This document shows positions 24,986 through 32,522 of a stretch of 56,338 nucleotides of DNA, piece by piece; within the stretch, counting starts at the first letter, position 1, and each line of letters opens with the position of its first letter. The stretch is from Ventosimonas gracilis. GTDB taxonomy: Bacteria > Pseudomonadota > Gammaproteobacteria > Pseudomonadales > Pseudomonadaceae. Location of the stretch: the NCBI RefSeq assembly GCF_001580025.1, contig NZ_LSZO01000003.1:1-56338 (forward strand), written 5' to 3'. The position numbers were made by a program, and so were the translations under genes. The notes beneath the pieces were generated by a model, which had not been told where the DNA came from, did not search any database, and saw only the letters and a program-made list of their open reading frames with translations.

Positions 24986-25216
24986 CTAAAAACCTTCCCG
25001 CACCTGCGGCATGGGTTGATTGCGAGTCTGCATAAAATCGTCGCTGACGCCTTGCGCATCAAACCACGAATCCCACGCGGTGTCCGCTGGAACAATGAGG
25101 CGGGCAGTACCCAATGGGATGATGTCAACTTTTTTGACCGAATCAGGCAGTGCTACTGCCTTGGGCAGCCGGACGGCCTGGCTTTTGTTGCTTTTGAATA
25201 CGCTGGCCTGTTCCAT
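24986..25216 (-). CDS. vapB: VapB-type antitoxin (AbrB/SpoVT fold)
   Basis: A 76-aa antitoxin. The N-terminal swapped-hairpin DNA-binding domain reads ASVFKSNKSQAVRLPKAVALPDSVKKVDIIPLG, the family pattern. The C-terminal part (WDSWFDAQGVSDDFMQTRNQP) would wrap around the VapC active site. It is expected to autorepress the operon together with VapC, so the promoter should lie just right of 25216. Confidence 0.88.
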   Translation of the reverse strand: MEQASVFKSNKSQAVRLPKAVALPDSVKKVDIIPLGTARLIVPADTAWDSWFDAQGVSDDFMQTRNQPMPQVREGF

Positions 25217-25335
25217 GATGCACCTCTGCGAGCTGTTGATGTGGAGTGTGGGCGATAGCCAAGGATATGTCAGTAGGATATACCAGTTTCACTGGCTACA
25301 ACCATTCAGCATAGGCGCTCACATCAATCATCGGT

Positions 25336-25549
25336 ACTGTGCCACCAAACACAGCGGTAAACGGCAAATCCAGCACTACGACCAGGGCTTGCCGCCGTCT
25401 ATACCGAACACGACAACCAGCAAAAAGGCAAAGCCGCCCACTGGTGCTACGCTTACGATCCCTTTATCTGGCACGTCCACATCCTGCCGCTGCACAAAAA
25501 GCTGCGCCAGCAGATGGCTAGCGCTTTGCACCGCGTCAACAGGCGCTGA
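25336..25549 (+). pseudogene. Possible frameshifted gene remnant between vapB and the array
   Basis: In the 523-base interval right of vapB, two frames give protein-like text: YCATKHSGKRQIQHYDQG in one, then AAVYTEHDNQQKGKAAHWCYAYDP and FIWHVHILPLHKKLRQQM in another, ending at a TGA (25547-25549). A frameshift near 25390 would join them. I recognise no family. The base composition is like the chromosome, not the AT-richer array. The rest of the interval up to 25640 shows nothing convincing. Confidence 0.3.
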
Positions 25550-25708
25550 CCAGCGCATTTGCCACTATCACACCAACCATATGGGCACACTACGGGAGTT
25601 GACTTCTATCATGGTTTTGTGTTTTTTATGACAACACAAAATTACAAAATCCACCTCTTTGCCTATTTGTTAGGTGCTGCCATCTTACTTTTGAGAACAC
25701 TACCCGCA

Positions 25709-25750
25709 ATGAAATATAAACAAGTAAGGAGATATAAAAATGAAAGCTAA
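25709..25750 (+). other. Overlapping leader mini-ORF resembling the unit start
   Basis: ATG AAA TAT AAA CAA GTA AGG encodes MKYKQVR, the same sequence that opens array units, then runs as RYKNES to a TAA that overlaps the real gene's start at 25740. Its GTAAGGAG also serves as the ribosome site for the gene. The parallel leader at 24424 is stopped after MKYK. This looks like a vestigial 5' end of another unit reused as a leader. Confidence 0.5.
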
Positions 25751-27386
25751 ACAAGTAATGGCCTGTGTGTCGAGATGTGGTGGAGTCGATAATCTTTATT
25801 TGTTTATCGACAGAAAATCAATTGAAAAAAAACTAAATGCTCATATTGAGTCTATTTTGCCAAGAATCAACACTGAAGGCCTGGCGGGATGGGGGCTGGA
25901 TTTAATTGTTAATTTCCAATGCACAGACTTCATTGTGATTGATAATAATATCGGGGAATCCAAGGGGGATTCTACAGAAACACAATGCCCAATTTGTGGT
26001 GATGACTGTGGTGATGACATGGAATCTTGTGATGATGACATGGAATCCAATAAGCATTCTACAGAAACAGAGCGCCTGTTTTCAAAAAAATACGAAGCTT
26101 CAATTATCATCCCCATTCCCGATAATACGCAAGCGCCTTATGGCATGTGGCCTTACGAAAGTTGGAAAATTGGAGATTTTTCTCCAGCAAGCGGCACCGA
26201 CTGCCATCTTTTGGATCCTGAGTATGATCAATATTCCGGTCTTGAACAATATATTCTTGTTTCAGCAATCAAGGCGATAGACTTTGGCTTCAGCAAAGGT
26301 TTCACTTGTGCCGGGAAGGAAATAATCTTTTCAAGATTGATAGACGCTCCCATACTGATCCCCGCGGATAGGGGGAACGCAATAAAATATAAACAAGCAA
26401 GGGTGCGCATGGAGATTGAGCTCCCCGGGCTTGATGATGTTGTTGACATCGATTCAATCAACAACAAACTAAATGCTTATGTTGAGTCTATTGCGCCAAG
26501 CATAAACATTGAATGCCTGTCGGGGTGGATGCTTGTTTTTCACGTTAATCACTTCTGCGTAGACCTTATTGCGGTTTATAAAAAACTTTCGAGGGATTCT
26601 GCAGAAAAAGAATACATCATTCCAATTGCCATCCCGCTCCCCGATAATACGCAAGCGGCTTATGGCATGCTGCCTGGTGAAGATGGAAAAACTGGCTCTT
26701 TTCGTCCAGTAGAAAGCAACCACTTCTATCCTTTGGATCCTGAGTATGATCAATATGACAATCTTGAACAATATATTATTGAGTCAGTAATAAAGGCGAT
26801 AGACTTTGGCCTCAGCAAAGGTTTCGTTATTGGCAAGGAAATAAGCTTTAGAGGATTATCTGCGATTATTAATCCCGCATTTCCCCTTTCTCGCAGTCAA
26901 GTCGTACTAAAATATCAGCAAGTAAGGGCCCGCATGTCGATTGAAGTCCAAAGGCTTGGTCATTTTGCTGACATGGAGTCAGTTGGCGAAAAAATAGACG
27001 CTTATGTCGAGTCTATTTTGCCAAGAATAAACATTGAAGATTTGCCTGGCTGGAGGCTGTTTTTACTCACTGATTACCTGTGCACAGACTTTATTGGGAT
27101 TGATGAAAAATTCAAATGGTATCCTTCGGTTAAAGAATGCGGGATTTCGATTGTCATCCCCATCCCCGACAATACGCAAGCGCCTTATGGCATACTGCCT
27201 GACAGAGATGTAAAAATTGGCTGTTTTCGTCCAGCAAGAAGCAACTACTCCCATGTCCTGGATCCTGAGTATGAGCAATATGTCAGTCTTGAACAATATA
27301 TGGTTGCGTCAGTAATCAAGGCGATAGATTTTGGCTTCAGCAAAGGTTTCGATTGTGATGGGGGGAAAATAAAATTTCAAGATTGA
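25740..27386 (+). CDS. Three-domain member of an unrecognised paralogous family (array gene A)
   Basis: 548 aa made of three homologous units, about residues 1-203, 215-376 and 390-548. Each contains ESILPRIN-IE-L-GW, CTDFI, IPIPDNTQA-YGM, DPEYDQY--LEQYI and KAIDFGFSKGF. No signal peptide or membrane helix is visible. Unit 1 has an additional acidic, Cys-containing insert (about residues 75-112). Linkers correspond to former intergenic DNA: TTTT at 26328-26331 shifts past the old stop, and old start codons are now ATA (26382) and CTA (26907). AAGGAG precedes the ATG. The gene is AT-richer than its surroundings, suggesting transfer. A poly-immunity role is inferred from architecture only; the family is not recognised. 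Confidence 0.85.
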   Translation: MKAKQVMACVSRCGGVDNLYLFIDRKSIEKKLNAHIESILPRINTEGLAGWGLDLIVNFQCTDFIVIDNNIGESKGDSTETQCPICGDDCGDDMESCDDDMESNKHSTETERLFSKKYEASIIIPIPDNTQAPYGMWPYESWKIGDFSPASGTDCHLLDPEYDQYSGLEQYILVSAIKAIDFGFSKGFTCAGKEIIFSRLIDAPILIPADRGNAIKYKQARVRMEIELPGLDDVVDIDSINNKLNAYVESIAPSINIECLSGWMLVFHVNHFCVDLIAVYKKLSRDSAEKEYIIPIAIPLPDNTQAAYGMLPGEDGKTGSFRPVESNHFYPLDPEYDQYDNLEQYIIESVIKAIDFGLSKGFVIGKEISFRGLSAIINPAFPLSRSQVVLKYQQVRARMSIEVQRLGHFADMESVGEKIDAYVESILPRINIEDLPGWRLFLLTDYLCTDFIGIDEKFKWYPSVKECGISIVIPIPDNTQAPYGILPDRDVKIGCFRPARSNYSHVLDPEYEQYVSLEQYMVASVIKAIDFGFSKGFDCDGGKIKFQD

Positions 27387-27406
27387 TGGCTGCCCGCACA
27401 TGACTC

Positions 27407-27444
27407 TCCCCTCATATGGCCTTTCGGCGGCGAGGGGATTTTTT
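27407..27444 (+). terminator. Hairpin terminator after array gene A
   Basis: TCCCCTC at 27407-27413 pairs with GAGGGGA at 27432-27438, with an inner GCC/GGC pair, then six T residues. The same element, with compensatory arms, follows the other units. Confidence 0.8.
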
Positions 27445-27474
27445 GGTAAATCGTAAAAAATAATGGAGTACGTA

Positions 27475-27960
27475 ATGAAATACGAACGATTCAAATTCCA
27501 CACGCGGACTCATGAAATCACTGGGCTTTATCCTTATGCTGACATGTACTCAATTGAAAAAGAAATAAATACTTATTTTGAGTCCATTTTTCCAAGAATA
27601 AACACTGAAGACCTGTCGGGATGGAGCCTGGCTTTCTTCATTTATTACCGATGCACAGACTTCATTGCAATTGATAAACAATTTACACGGTGTTCTTTAG
27701 ATAAAGAGTGCGAAATTTCAATGTACATCCCCATCCCCGATAATAGGCAAGCGCCTTATGGCATACCGCCTATCGATGATGGAAGTATTGGCTCTTTTCA
27801 TCCGGCAATAGAAAAGATCTGGCATCTTGCGGAACCTGAGTATGATCAATATGTCAGTCTTGACCAATATGTTCTTGCGGCAACAATCAAGGCGATAGAC
27901 CTTGGCTTTAGCCAAGGTTTCACTTTTTATCGGAAAAAAATAAAATTTCAAGATTTATAA
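27475..27960 (+). CDS. Single-domain member of the paralogous family (array gene B)
   Basis: 161 aa, one unit. It opens MKYERFKFHTRTHEITGLYPYADM rather than with the KQVR type, then follows the family: FESIFPRINTEDLSGW, RCTDFIAIDKQF, YIPIPDNRQAPYGIPP, EPEYDQYVSLDQYVL and KAIDLGFSQGF, ending IKFQDL. I chose the ATG at 27475, because the other units start at the ATG after a conserved G-A-A-T-x-C-G-T-A; the upstream ATG at 27463 adds four residues. With gene E it forms a subgroup (K-[FI]-H-T-R). Function unknown. Confidence 0.8.
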   Translation: MKYERFKFHTRTHEITGLYPYADMYSIEKEINTYFESIFPRINTEDLSGWSLAFFIYYRCTDFIAIDKQFTRCSLDKECEISMYIPIPDNRQAPYGIPPIDDGSIGSFHPAIEKIWHLAEPEYDQYVSLDQYVLAATIKAIDLGFSQGFTFYRKKIKFQDL

Positions 27961-27979
27961 TGACTCGCACGTGAATATC

Positions 27980-28013
27980 CCCTCATATCGCCTTTCAGCG
28001 ATGAGGGTTTTTT
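27980..28013 (+). terminator. Hairpin terminator after array gene B
   Basis: CCCTCA plus TCGC (27980-27991, TA bulge) pairs with GCGA plus TGAGGG (27998-28007), followed by TTTTTT. It is equivalent to the hairpin at 27407. Confidence 0.8.
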
Positions 28014-28115
28014 GGGGTAAAGCTATAAAAATGGCAGCCGCAGCAAAAGCGCATCGGCCATCCGCTTATCCTTCAAACCGTTAATGTCACTGTTCTATCA
28101 TATAGGGAATACGTA

Positions 28116-29717
28116 ATGGAAAATAAACAAGTAATGGTCCGCATGAGGGAAGATGAACACCATGGGGTCTATGGGGTTCGTAATTTTGCTGACCTGGATT
28201 CAATTGGCAAAAAAATAGAAAATTATGTTGAGTCTATTTTGCCAAGAATAGACATTGAAGGCCTGGCGGAGGGATGGAAGCTAGACTTATTTATTGATTG
28301 CGAATGCACAGACCGCATTGCAGTTTATAAAAAATTTTATCAGAAGACTGAAGATAAAATATACGGGATTTCAATTGACATCCCCATTCCCGATGAGACG
28401 CAAGCGCCTTATGGCATGCCGCTTGACGAAGATGGGAAAATTGGCCGATTCTATCGAAAAGATATCGGTCTCTACCATCTTTTGGAACCTGAGTATGATC
28501 AATATGTCAATCTTGAACAATATATTCTTTTGTCAGCAATCAAGGCGATAGACTTTGTCCTCAGCAAAGGTTTATATTCTGATGGGAAAGAAATAAAATT
28601 TTCAAGATTTATAGAGACTCCCGCATTAATCCCCGCGCATCGGGAGGATGTAATAAAATATAAACAGGCAAGGGTGCGCATGGCGATTGAAGTCCCCAGG
28701 CTTGGTAATTTTGTTGACATCAATTCAATCAACGAAAAAATAAATACTTATCTTGATTCTGTTCCGGAAAGAATAAACACTGAAGACCTATGGGGATGGG
28801 GGCTGATTTTCCGCATTAATGCCTTCTGCATAGACTCCATTGCAGTTTATAAAAAAATGTGGACAAATGCACACGGTAAAGAATATATCATTCCAATTGC
28901 CATCCCCCTCCCCGATAATACGCAAGCGGCTTATGGCATGCCGCCTGGCGAAAATGGAAGAAGTGGCTGTTTTCTTCCAGTAGAAAGCGACCACTTCTAT
29001 GCTTTGGATCCTGAGTATGATCAATATGTCAATCTTGAGCAATATATTATTGAATCAGCAATCAAGGCGATAGACTTTGGCCTCAACAAAGGTTTCCCCC
29101 GTGATGGGAAAGAAATAAAATTTTCAAGATCCTATGCTTCAGAATTACCCACCCTTGGCAGGAATTTCGTAATAAAATATAAGCAAGTAAGGAGCAGCAT
29201 GCCGATTGCAGTCCAAAGGCTGCGTCATTTTGCCGACATCAATTCAATCAACAAAAAAATAAATGCTTATGTTGAGTCTATTTTGCCAAGAATCAACATT
29301 GAAGACCTGTCGGCGGGATGGCGGCTATCTTTAATCACTGATTACCTGTGCACAGACTTCGTTGGAATTGATAAAGAATTTAAATGCTATCCTTCATTTA
29401 AAGAATACGGGATTTCGATTGCCATCCCCATCCCCGATAATACGCAAGCGGCTTATGGCATGCCGCCCGGCGAAGATGGAAAAATTGGCTGTTTTCATCC
29501 AGCAAGCAGCAACTGCTCGCATCTTCTGGATCCTGAGTATGATCAATACGATGATCTTGAACAATATATTGTTGCCTCAGCAATAAAGGCGATAGACTTT
29601 GGTTTCAAAAATGGTTTCGATTGTGATGGGAAAAAAATAAAATTTCAAAAATTATGGCGGCTCGCACATAACTCTCCCTTCATATCGTCTTTCAGAGACG
29701 AGGGGATTTTTGCTTAA
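28116..29717 (+). CDS. Three-domain member of the paralogous family (array gene C)
   Basis: 533 aa with units at about residues 1-168, 180-341 and 353-513. All family motifs recur (IPIPDETQAPYGMP, LEPEYDQYVNLEQYIL, KAIDFGLNKGF). At both junctions a TTTT (28599-28602, 29121-29124) replaces the TTT that precedes the stop in single units, and the former start ATG is now ATA (28653, 29172). At the 3' end the usual TAG has become TGG (29655-29657), so translation runs 20 residues through the old terminator hairpin and stops at 29717. Only 23 bases separate it from gene D. Function unknown; array gene A has the same three-unit design. Confidence 0.85.
   Translation: MENKQVMVRMREDEHHGVYGVRNFADLDSIGKKIENYVESILPRIDIEGLAEGWKLDLFIDCECTDRIAVYKKFYQKTEDKIYGISIDIPIPDETQAPYGMPLDEDGKIGRFYRKDIGLYHLLEPEYDQYVNLEQYILLSAIKAIDFVLSKGLYSDGKEIKFSRFIETPALIPAHREDVIKYKQARVRMAIEVPRLGNFVDINSINEKINTYLDSVPERINTEDLWGWGLIFRINAFCIDSIAVYKKMWTNAHGKEYIIPIAIPLPDNTQAAYGMPPGENGRSGCFLPVESDHFYALDPEYDQYVNLEQYIIESAIKAIDFGLNKGFPRDGKEIKFSRSYASELPTLGRNFVIKYKQVRSSMPIAVQRLRHFADINSINKKINAYVESILPRINIEDLSAGWRLSLITDYLCTDFVGIDKEFKCYPSFKEYGISIAIPIPDNTQAAYGMPPGEDGKIGCFHPASSNCSHLLDPEYDQYDDLEQYIVASAIKAIDFGFKNGFDCDGKKIKFQKLWRLAHNSPFISSFRDEGIFA
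29674..29712 (+). terminator. Terminator-like hairpin overlapped by the end of array gene C
   Basis: CTCCCTTC...GAGGGGATTTTT with an inner CGTCT (29686-29690) / AGACG (29696-29700) stem, equivalent to the terminators after genes A, B and D. Here it lies inside the coding sequence because the unit's ancestral stop was lost. Ribosomes reading it could suppress termination and couple genes C and D. Confidence 0.65.
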
Positions 29718-29740
29718 GCGTAAAAATAAGGGAATCCGTA

Positions 29741-30223
29741 ATGAAACATAAACAAGTAAGTGCACTCATGTCGATTAACGTCCCCGGGCTTGATGATTTT
29801 GTTGTCATGGACTCAATTGGCAAAGAAATAAATGCTTATATTGAGTCTATTTTGCCAGAAATAGACATTGAAGACCTATCAGGTTGGAGGCTGACTTTCG
29901 ACATTAATTCCTTCTGCACTGACCTTATTGCGATTTATAAAAAATTTTGGTGGTATCCTTCAGATCGGGAATACGTCATTTCAATTGCCATCCCCATCCC
30001 TGATAATACGCAAGCGCGGTATGGCATGCTGTCTGGCACAAATGGAAGAGTTGGCTGTTTTCGTCCAGTAGACAGTAACCACTTCTATGCTTTGGATCCT
30101 GAGTATGATAAATATTTCAGTCTTGAGCAATATATTCTTGCGTCAGCAATCAAGGCGATAGACTATGGCCTTGCCAAAGGTTTTACTTGTGGTGCGAAGA
30201 AAGTAAAATTTCAAGATTTATAG
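29741..30223 (+). CDS. Single-domain member of the paralogous family (array gene D)
   Basis: 160 aa, one unit of the KQV type: MKHKQVSALMSINVPGLDDF, then YIESILPEIDIEDLSGWRL, CTDLIAIYKKFW, IPIPDNTQARYGM, DPEYDKYFSLEQYIL and KAIDYGLAKGF, ending KVKFQDL. The native stop TAG is present. It resembles the middle units of genes A and C (FRPV-SNHFYALDPEYD) more than their first units, which suggests duplication of blocks. AGGGAATCC before the ATG is a modest ribosome site. Confidence 0.82.
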   Translation: MKHKQVSALMSINVPGLDDFVVMDSIGKEINAYIESILPEIDIEDLSGWRLTFDINSFCTDLIAIYKKFWWYPSDREYVISIAIPIPDNTQARYGMLSGTNGRVGCFRPVDSNHFYALDPEYDKYFSLEQYILASAIKAIDYGLAKGFTCGAKKVKFQDL

Positions 30224-30240
30224 CTGCTCGCACATGACTC

Positions 30241-30277
30241 TCCCCTAATATCGTCTTTCAAGGGCGAGGGGATTTTT
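30241..30277 (+). terminator. Hairpin terminator after array gene D
   Basis: TCCCCT at 30241-30246 pairs with AGGGGA at 30267-30272, followed by TTTTT. It is the fourth example of the array's conserved inter-unit hairpin. Confidence 0.75.
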
Positions 30278-30306
30278 GCTAAAGTGTAAAAATAAGGGAA
30301 TCTGTA

Positions 30307-30846
30307 ATGGAACATGAACACATAAAGATACACACGCGGTTTGACGTCACCGCGCTTTGTGATTTTGCTGACATGGACTTTGTTGACGAAAAAATAAAGA
30401 TCCATGCCAAGTCGATCTTGCCAAGAATAAACATTGAAGACTTCGCGGGATGGAAGCTGGTTTTCGACATTGATTTTAGATGCGCAAACTTCATTGGAAT
30501 TGATAAAAAAATAAGACGGCTTGAATCAGGGCCATATGATTCATTTAAATATAAAGAGTACGTCATTTTAATTGCCATCCCCATCCCCGATAATACGCAG
30601 GCACCTTATGGCATACCGCCTGTCGAAAATGGAAGTCTTCGCCCTTATAGTTCAGGGATACCCAGGCGCAAACCTGTTATGGAAGTTGCAGGAAAAAGTA
30701 CGCGCTTCCGTCTTTTGGATCCGGGCTATAATCAATATGTCAAACTTGAACAATATGCTCTTGCCTCAGCAATCAAGGCGATAGACTTAGCCTTCAGCAA
30801 AGGTTTTACTTTGGGCGGGAAGAAAATAAAATTTCAAGATTTATAG
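30307..30846 (+). CDS. Single-domain member of the paralogous family (array gene E)
   Basis: 179 aa, the last and most divergent unit. It opens MEHEHIKIHTRFDVTALCDFADM, like gene B, then ILPRINIEDFAGWKLVFDIDFRCANFIGIDKKI, IPIPDNTQAPYGIPP, and a longer, basic loop (SSGIPRRKPVMEVAGK) before LLDPGYNQYVKLEQYAL and KAIDLAFSKGF, ending IKFQDL. The Glu of DPEYDQY is replaced by Gly. No hairpin terminator follows; the next gene, nadE, converges with its stop 45 bases away. Confidence 0.8.
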   Translation: MEHEHIKIHTRFDVTALCDFADMDFVDEKIKIHAKSILPRINIEDFAGWKLVFDIDFRCANFIGIDKKIRRLESGPYDSFKYKEYVILIAIPIPDNTQAPYGIPPVENGSLRPYSSGIPRRKPVMEVAGKSTRFRLLDPGYNQYVKLEQYALASAIKAIDLAFSKGFTLGGKKIKFQDL

Positions 30847-30891
30847 TGAATCGCACATGACTCTCCCTGCATGACTATTGTGGCAAGCGGT

Positions 30892-32520
30892 TTATTCTAG
30901 CTGCCAGCGGCAAGAGAGCGGATAGCGGCGGTCTTTGCCGAAGGCGCGTTTAGTGATGCGGGTGCCGATGGCGGCTTGGCGGCGTTTGTATTCGCTGAGG
31001 TCGACCCGTTGCAGTACGTGGCGCACCGTTTCGGCCTCAAAACCCGCCAGGACAATATCGGCGGCGCTTTGGTCTTGCTCAATATAGCGCTCAAGGATGG
31101 CATCGAGGATGGGGTAGGGCGGCAGCGAGTCTTCGTCTTTTTGCCCGGGGGCGAGTTCCGCTGAGGGCGGACGGTCAATAGTGCGCTGCGGGATAATCGG
31201 CGAGAGGCTGTTGCGATAGCGGCACAATTCAAATACGCGGGTTTTCGCCACATCTTTAATCGGCGCAAAGCCGCCTGCCATATCGCCGTAGAGCGTAGCG
31301 TAGCCAACCGCCATTTCACTTTTATTGCCGGTGGTAAGCAGCAGTTTGCCGCTTTTGTTCGATAGCGCCATCAACAGCGTGCCACGGCAACGCGCTTGCA
31401 GGTTTTCTTCGGTAGTGTCCTTGGCAAGACCTTCAAATAGCGGCTGCAAGCCCTGCTGGAACGCCTCGACCATCGATGCAATCGGGATGACCTGATAATT
31501 CACGCCGGCAGCGCGAGCTGTTGCCTCAGCATCTTCCAAGCTGATGGAGGAGGTGTAGTGGTAGGGCATCATCACTGCCTGAACTTGGTCTGCGCCCAGC
31601 GCATCGACCGCCAGTGCCAGTACCAGCGCCGAATCAATACCGCCGGATAAGCCCAGCAGTACGCCGTTAAAGCCATTTTTTTGCACATAGTCGCGCAGAC
31701 CCAGTACCAAGGCTTGATAGATACTGGCCGCCTCAGAGGGCAGCGGGGCGATTTCAGCGGGTTTGGGGATCAGTCTTTGTCCGTTCCAGGCAAAATCCAG
31801 CACGTGCAAGCCTTCGCTAAAAGCGGGCGCTCGATAGCAAAGCGTGCCATCGCTATCGACCAGACAACTGCCGCCGTCAAACACCAGTTCGTCCTGTGCG
31901 CCGATCAGATTGCAGTAGACAATCGGCATATCGCCTTGCTGTGCGCGTTGTTTTAGCAATTGTTCGCGTTCGAGTTGTTTGCCGATATGAAAGGGCGAGG
32001 CGTTTAGCGTGAGCAGTAGTTTGGCTCCGCTGTCCCTCGCTTGTTGCATCGGCTTGTTGTGCCAGAGGTCTTCGCAGATCGCGATCGACAGTGGGATGCC
32101 TTTTACGGCAAAAGTGCAAGGCTGCTCGCCTGCATTGAAATAGCGCTGTTCATCAAATACCTGCTCGTTCGGCAGATATTGTTTGTAGTAGCGGCTAAAA
32201 AACGCCTCGCCTTGAATAATCGCTGCACAGTTATAACGCTTATCTTCGGTTGCCTGCGGATAACCAAGGATGAGTGTTATCCCGCGAACTTCAGCGAGCA
32301 GGCGCCGGGTGGATTGTTCAATGCGCGTTTGCATGGCCGGGCGCAGCAGCAAGTCTTCTGGCGGATAGCCGGTTAATGTAAGTTCAGGGAAAACAATCAG
32401 ATCCGCCTGATATTGGTCACGCGCGATCTTTGCCGCTGTAATCACCCGTTCGGTATTGCCTGCAATATCGGCGACCACAAAATTAAGTTGAGCCATCACA
32501 ACGCGCAGATGGGATTGCAT
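30892..32520 (-). CDS. nadE: Glutamine-dependent NAD+ synthetase
   Basis: A 542-aa two-domain enzyme that amidates deamido-NAD with glutamine-derived ammonia. The N-terminal nitrilase-like domain has the Glu of VFPELTLTGYPPEDLL, a Lys in YYKQYLPNEQVFDEQRYF and the nucleophile Cys in SIAICEDLWH. The C-terminal synthetase domain begins near residue 270 with the PP-loop GLSGGIDSALVLALAVDALG, followed by TTGNKSEMAVGYATLYGDMAGGFAPIKDV. Its length is normal. It lies three bases from the tgpA stop, so it may be the last gene of that operon. Confidence 0.96.
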   Translation of the reverse strand: MQSHLRVVMAQLNFVVADIAGNTERVITAAKIARDQYQADLIVFPELTLTGYPPEDLLLRPAMQTRIEQSTRRLLAEVRGITLILGYPQATEDKRYNCAAIIQGEAFFSRYYKQYLPNEQVFDEQRYFNAGEQPCTFAVKGIPLSIAICEDLWHNKPMQQARDSGAKLLLTLNASPFHIGKQLEREQLLKQRAQQGDMPIVYCNLIGAQDELVFDGGSCLVDSDGTLCYRAPAFSEGLHVLDFAWNGQRLIPKPAEIAPLPSEAASIYQALVLGLRDYVQKNGFNGVLLGLSGGIDSALVLALAVDALGADQVQAVMMPYHYTSSISLEDAEATARAAGVNYQVIPIASMVEAFQQGLQPLFEGLAKDTTEENLQARCRGTLLMALSNKSGKLLLTTGNKSEMAVGYATLYGDMAGGFAPIKDVAKTRVFELCRYRNSLSPIIPQRTIDRPPSAELAPGQKDEDSLPPYPILDAILERYIEQDQSAADIVLAGFEAETVRHVLQRVDLSEYKRRQAAIGTRITKRAFGKDRRYPLSCRWQLE

Positions 32521-32522
32521 GA

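Noticed and set aside
25020-25631. 203-aa plus-strand ORF across vapB and the gene remnant
   Set aside because: Its first half is antisense to vapB and low in protein-like character; only the 25336-25549 part looks like a remnant.
24400-30846. CRISPR array or simple tandem DNA repeats
   Set aside because: Repeat length is about 500-600 bases, protein-coding and diverged; there are no short direct repeats with unique spacers.
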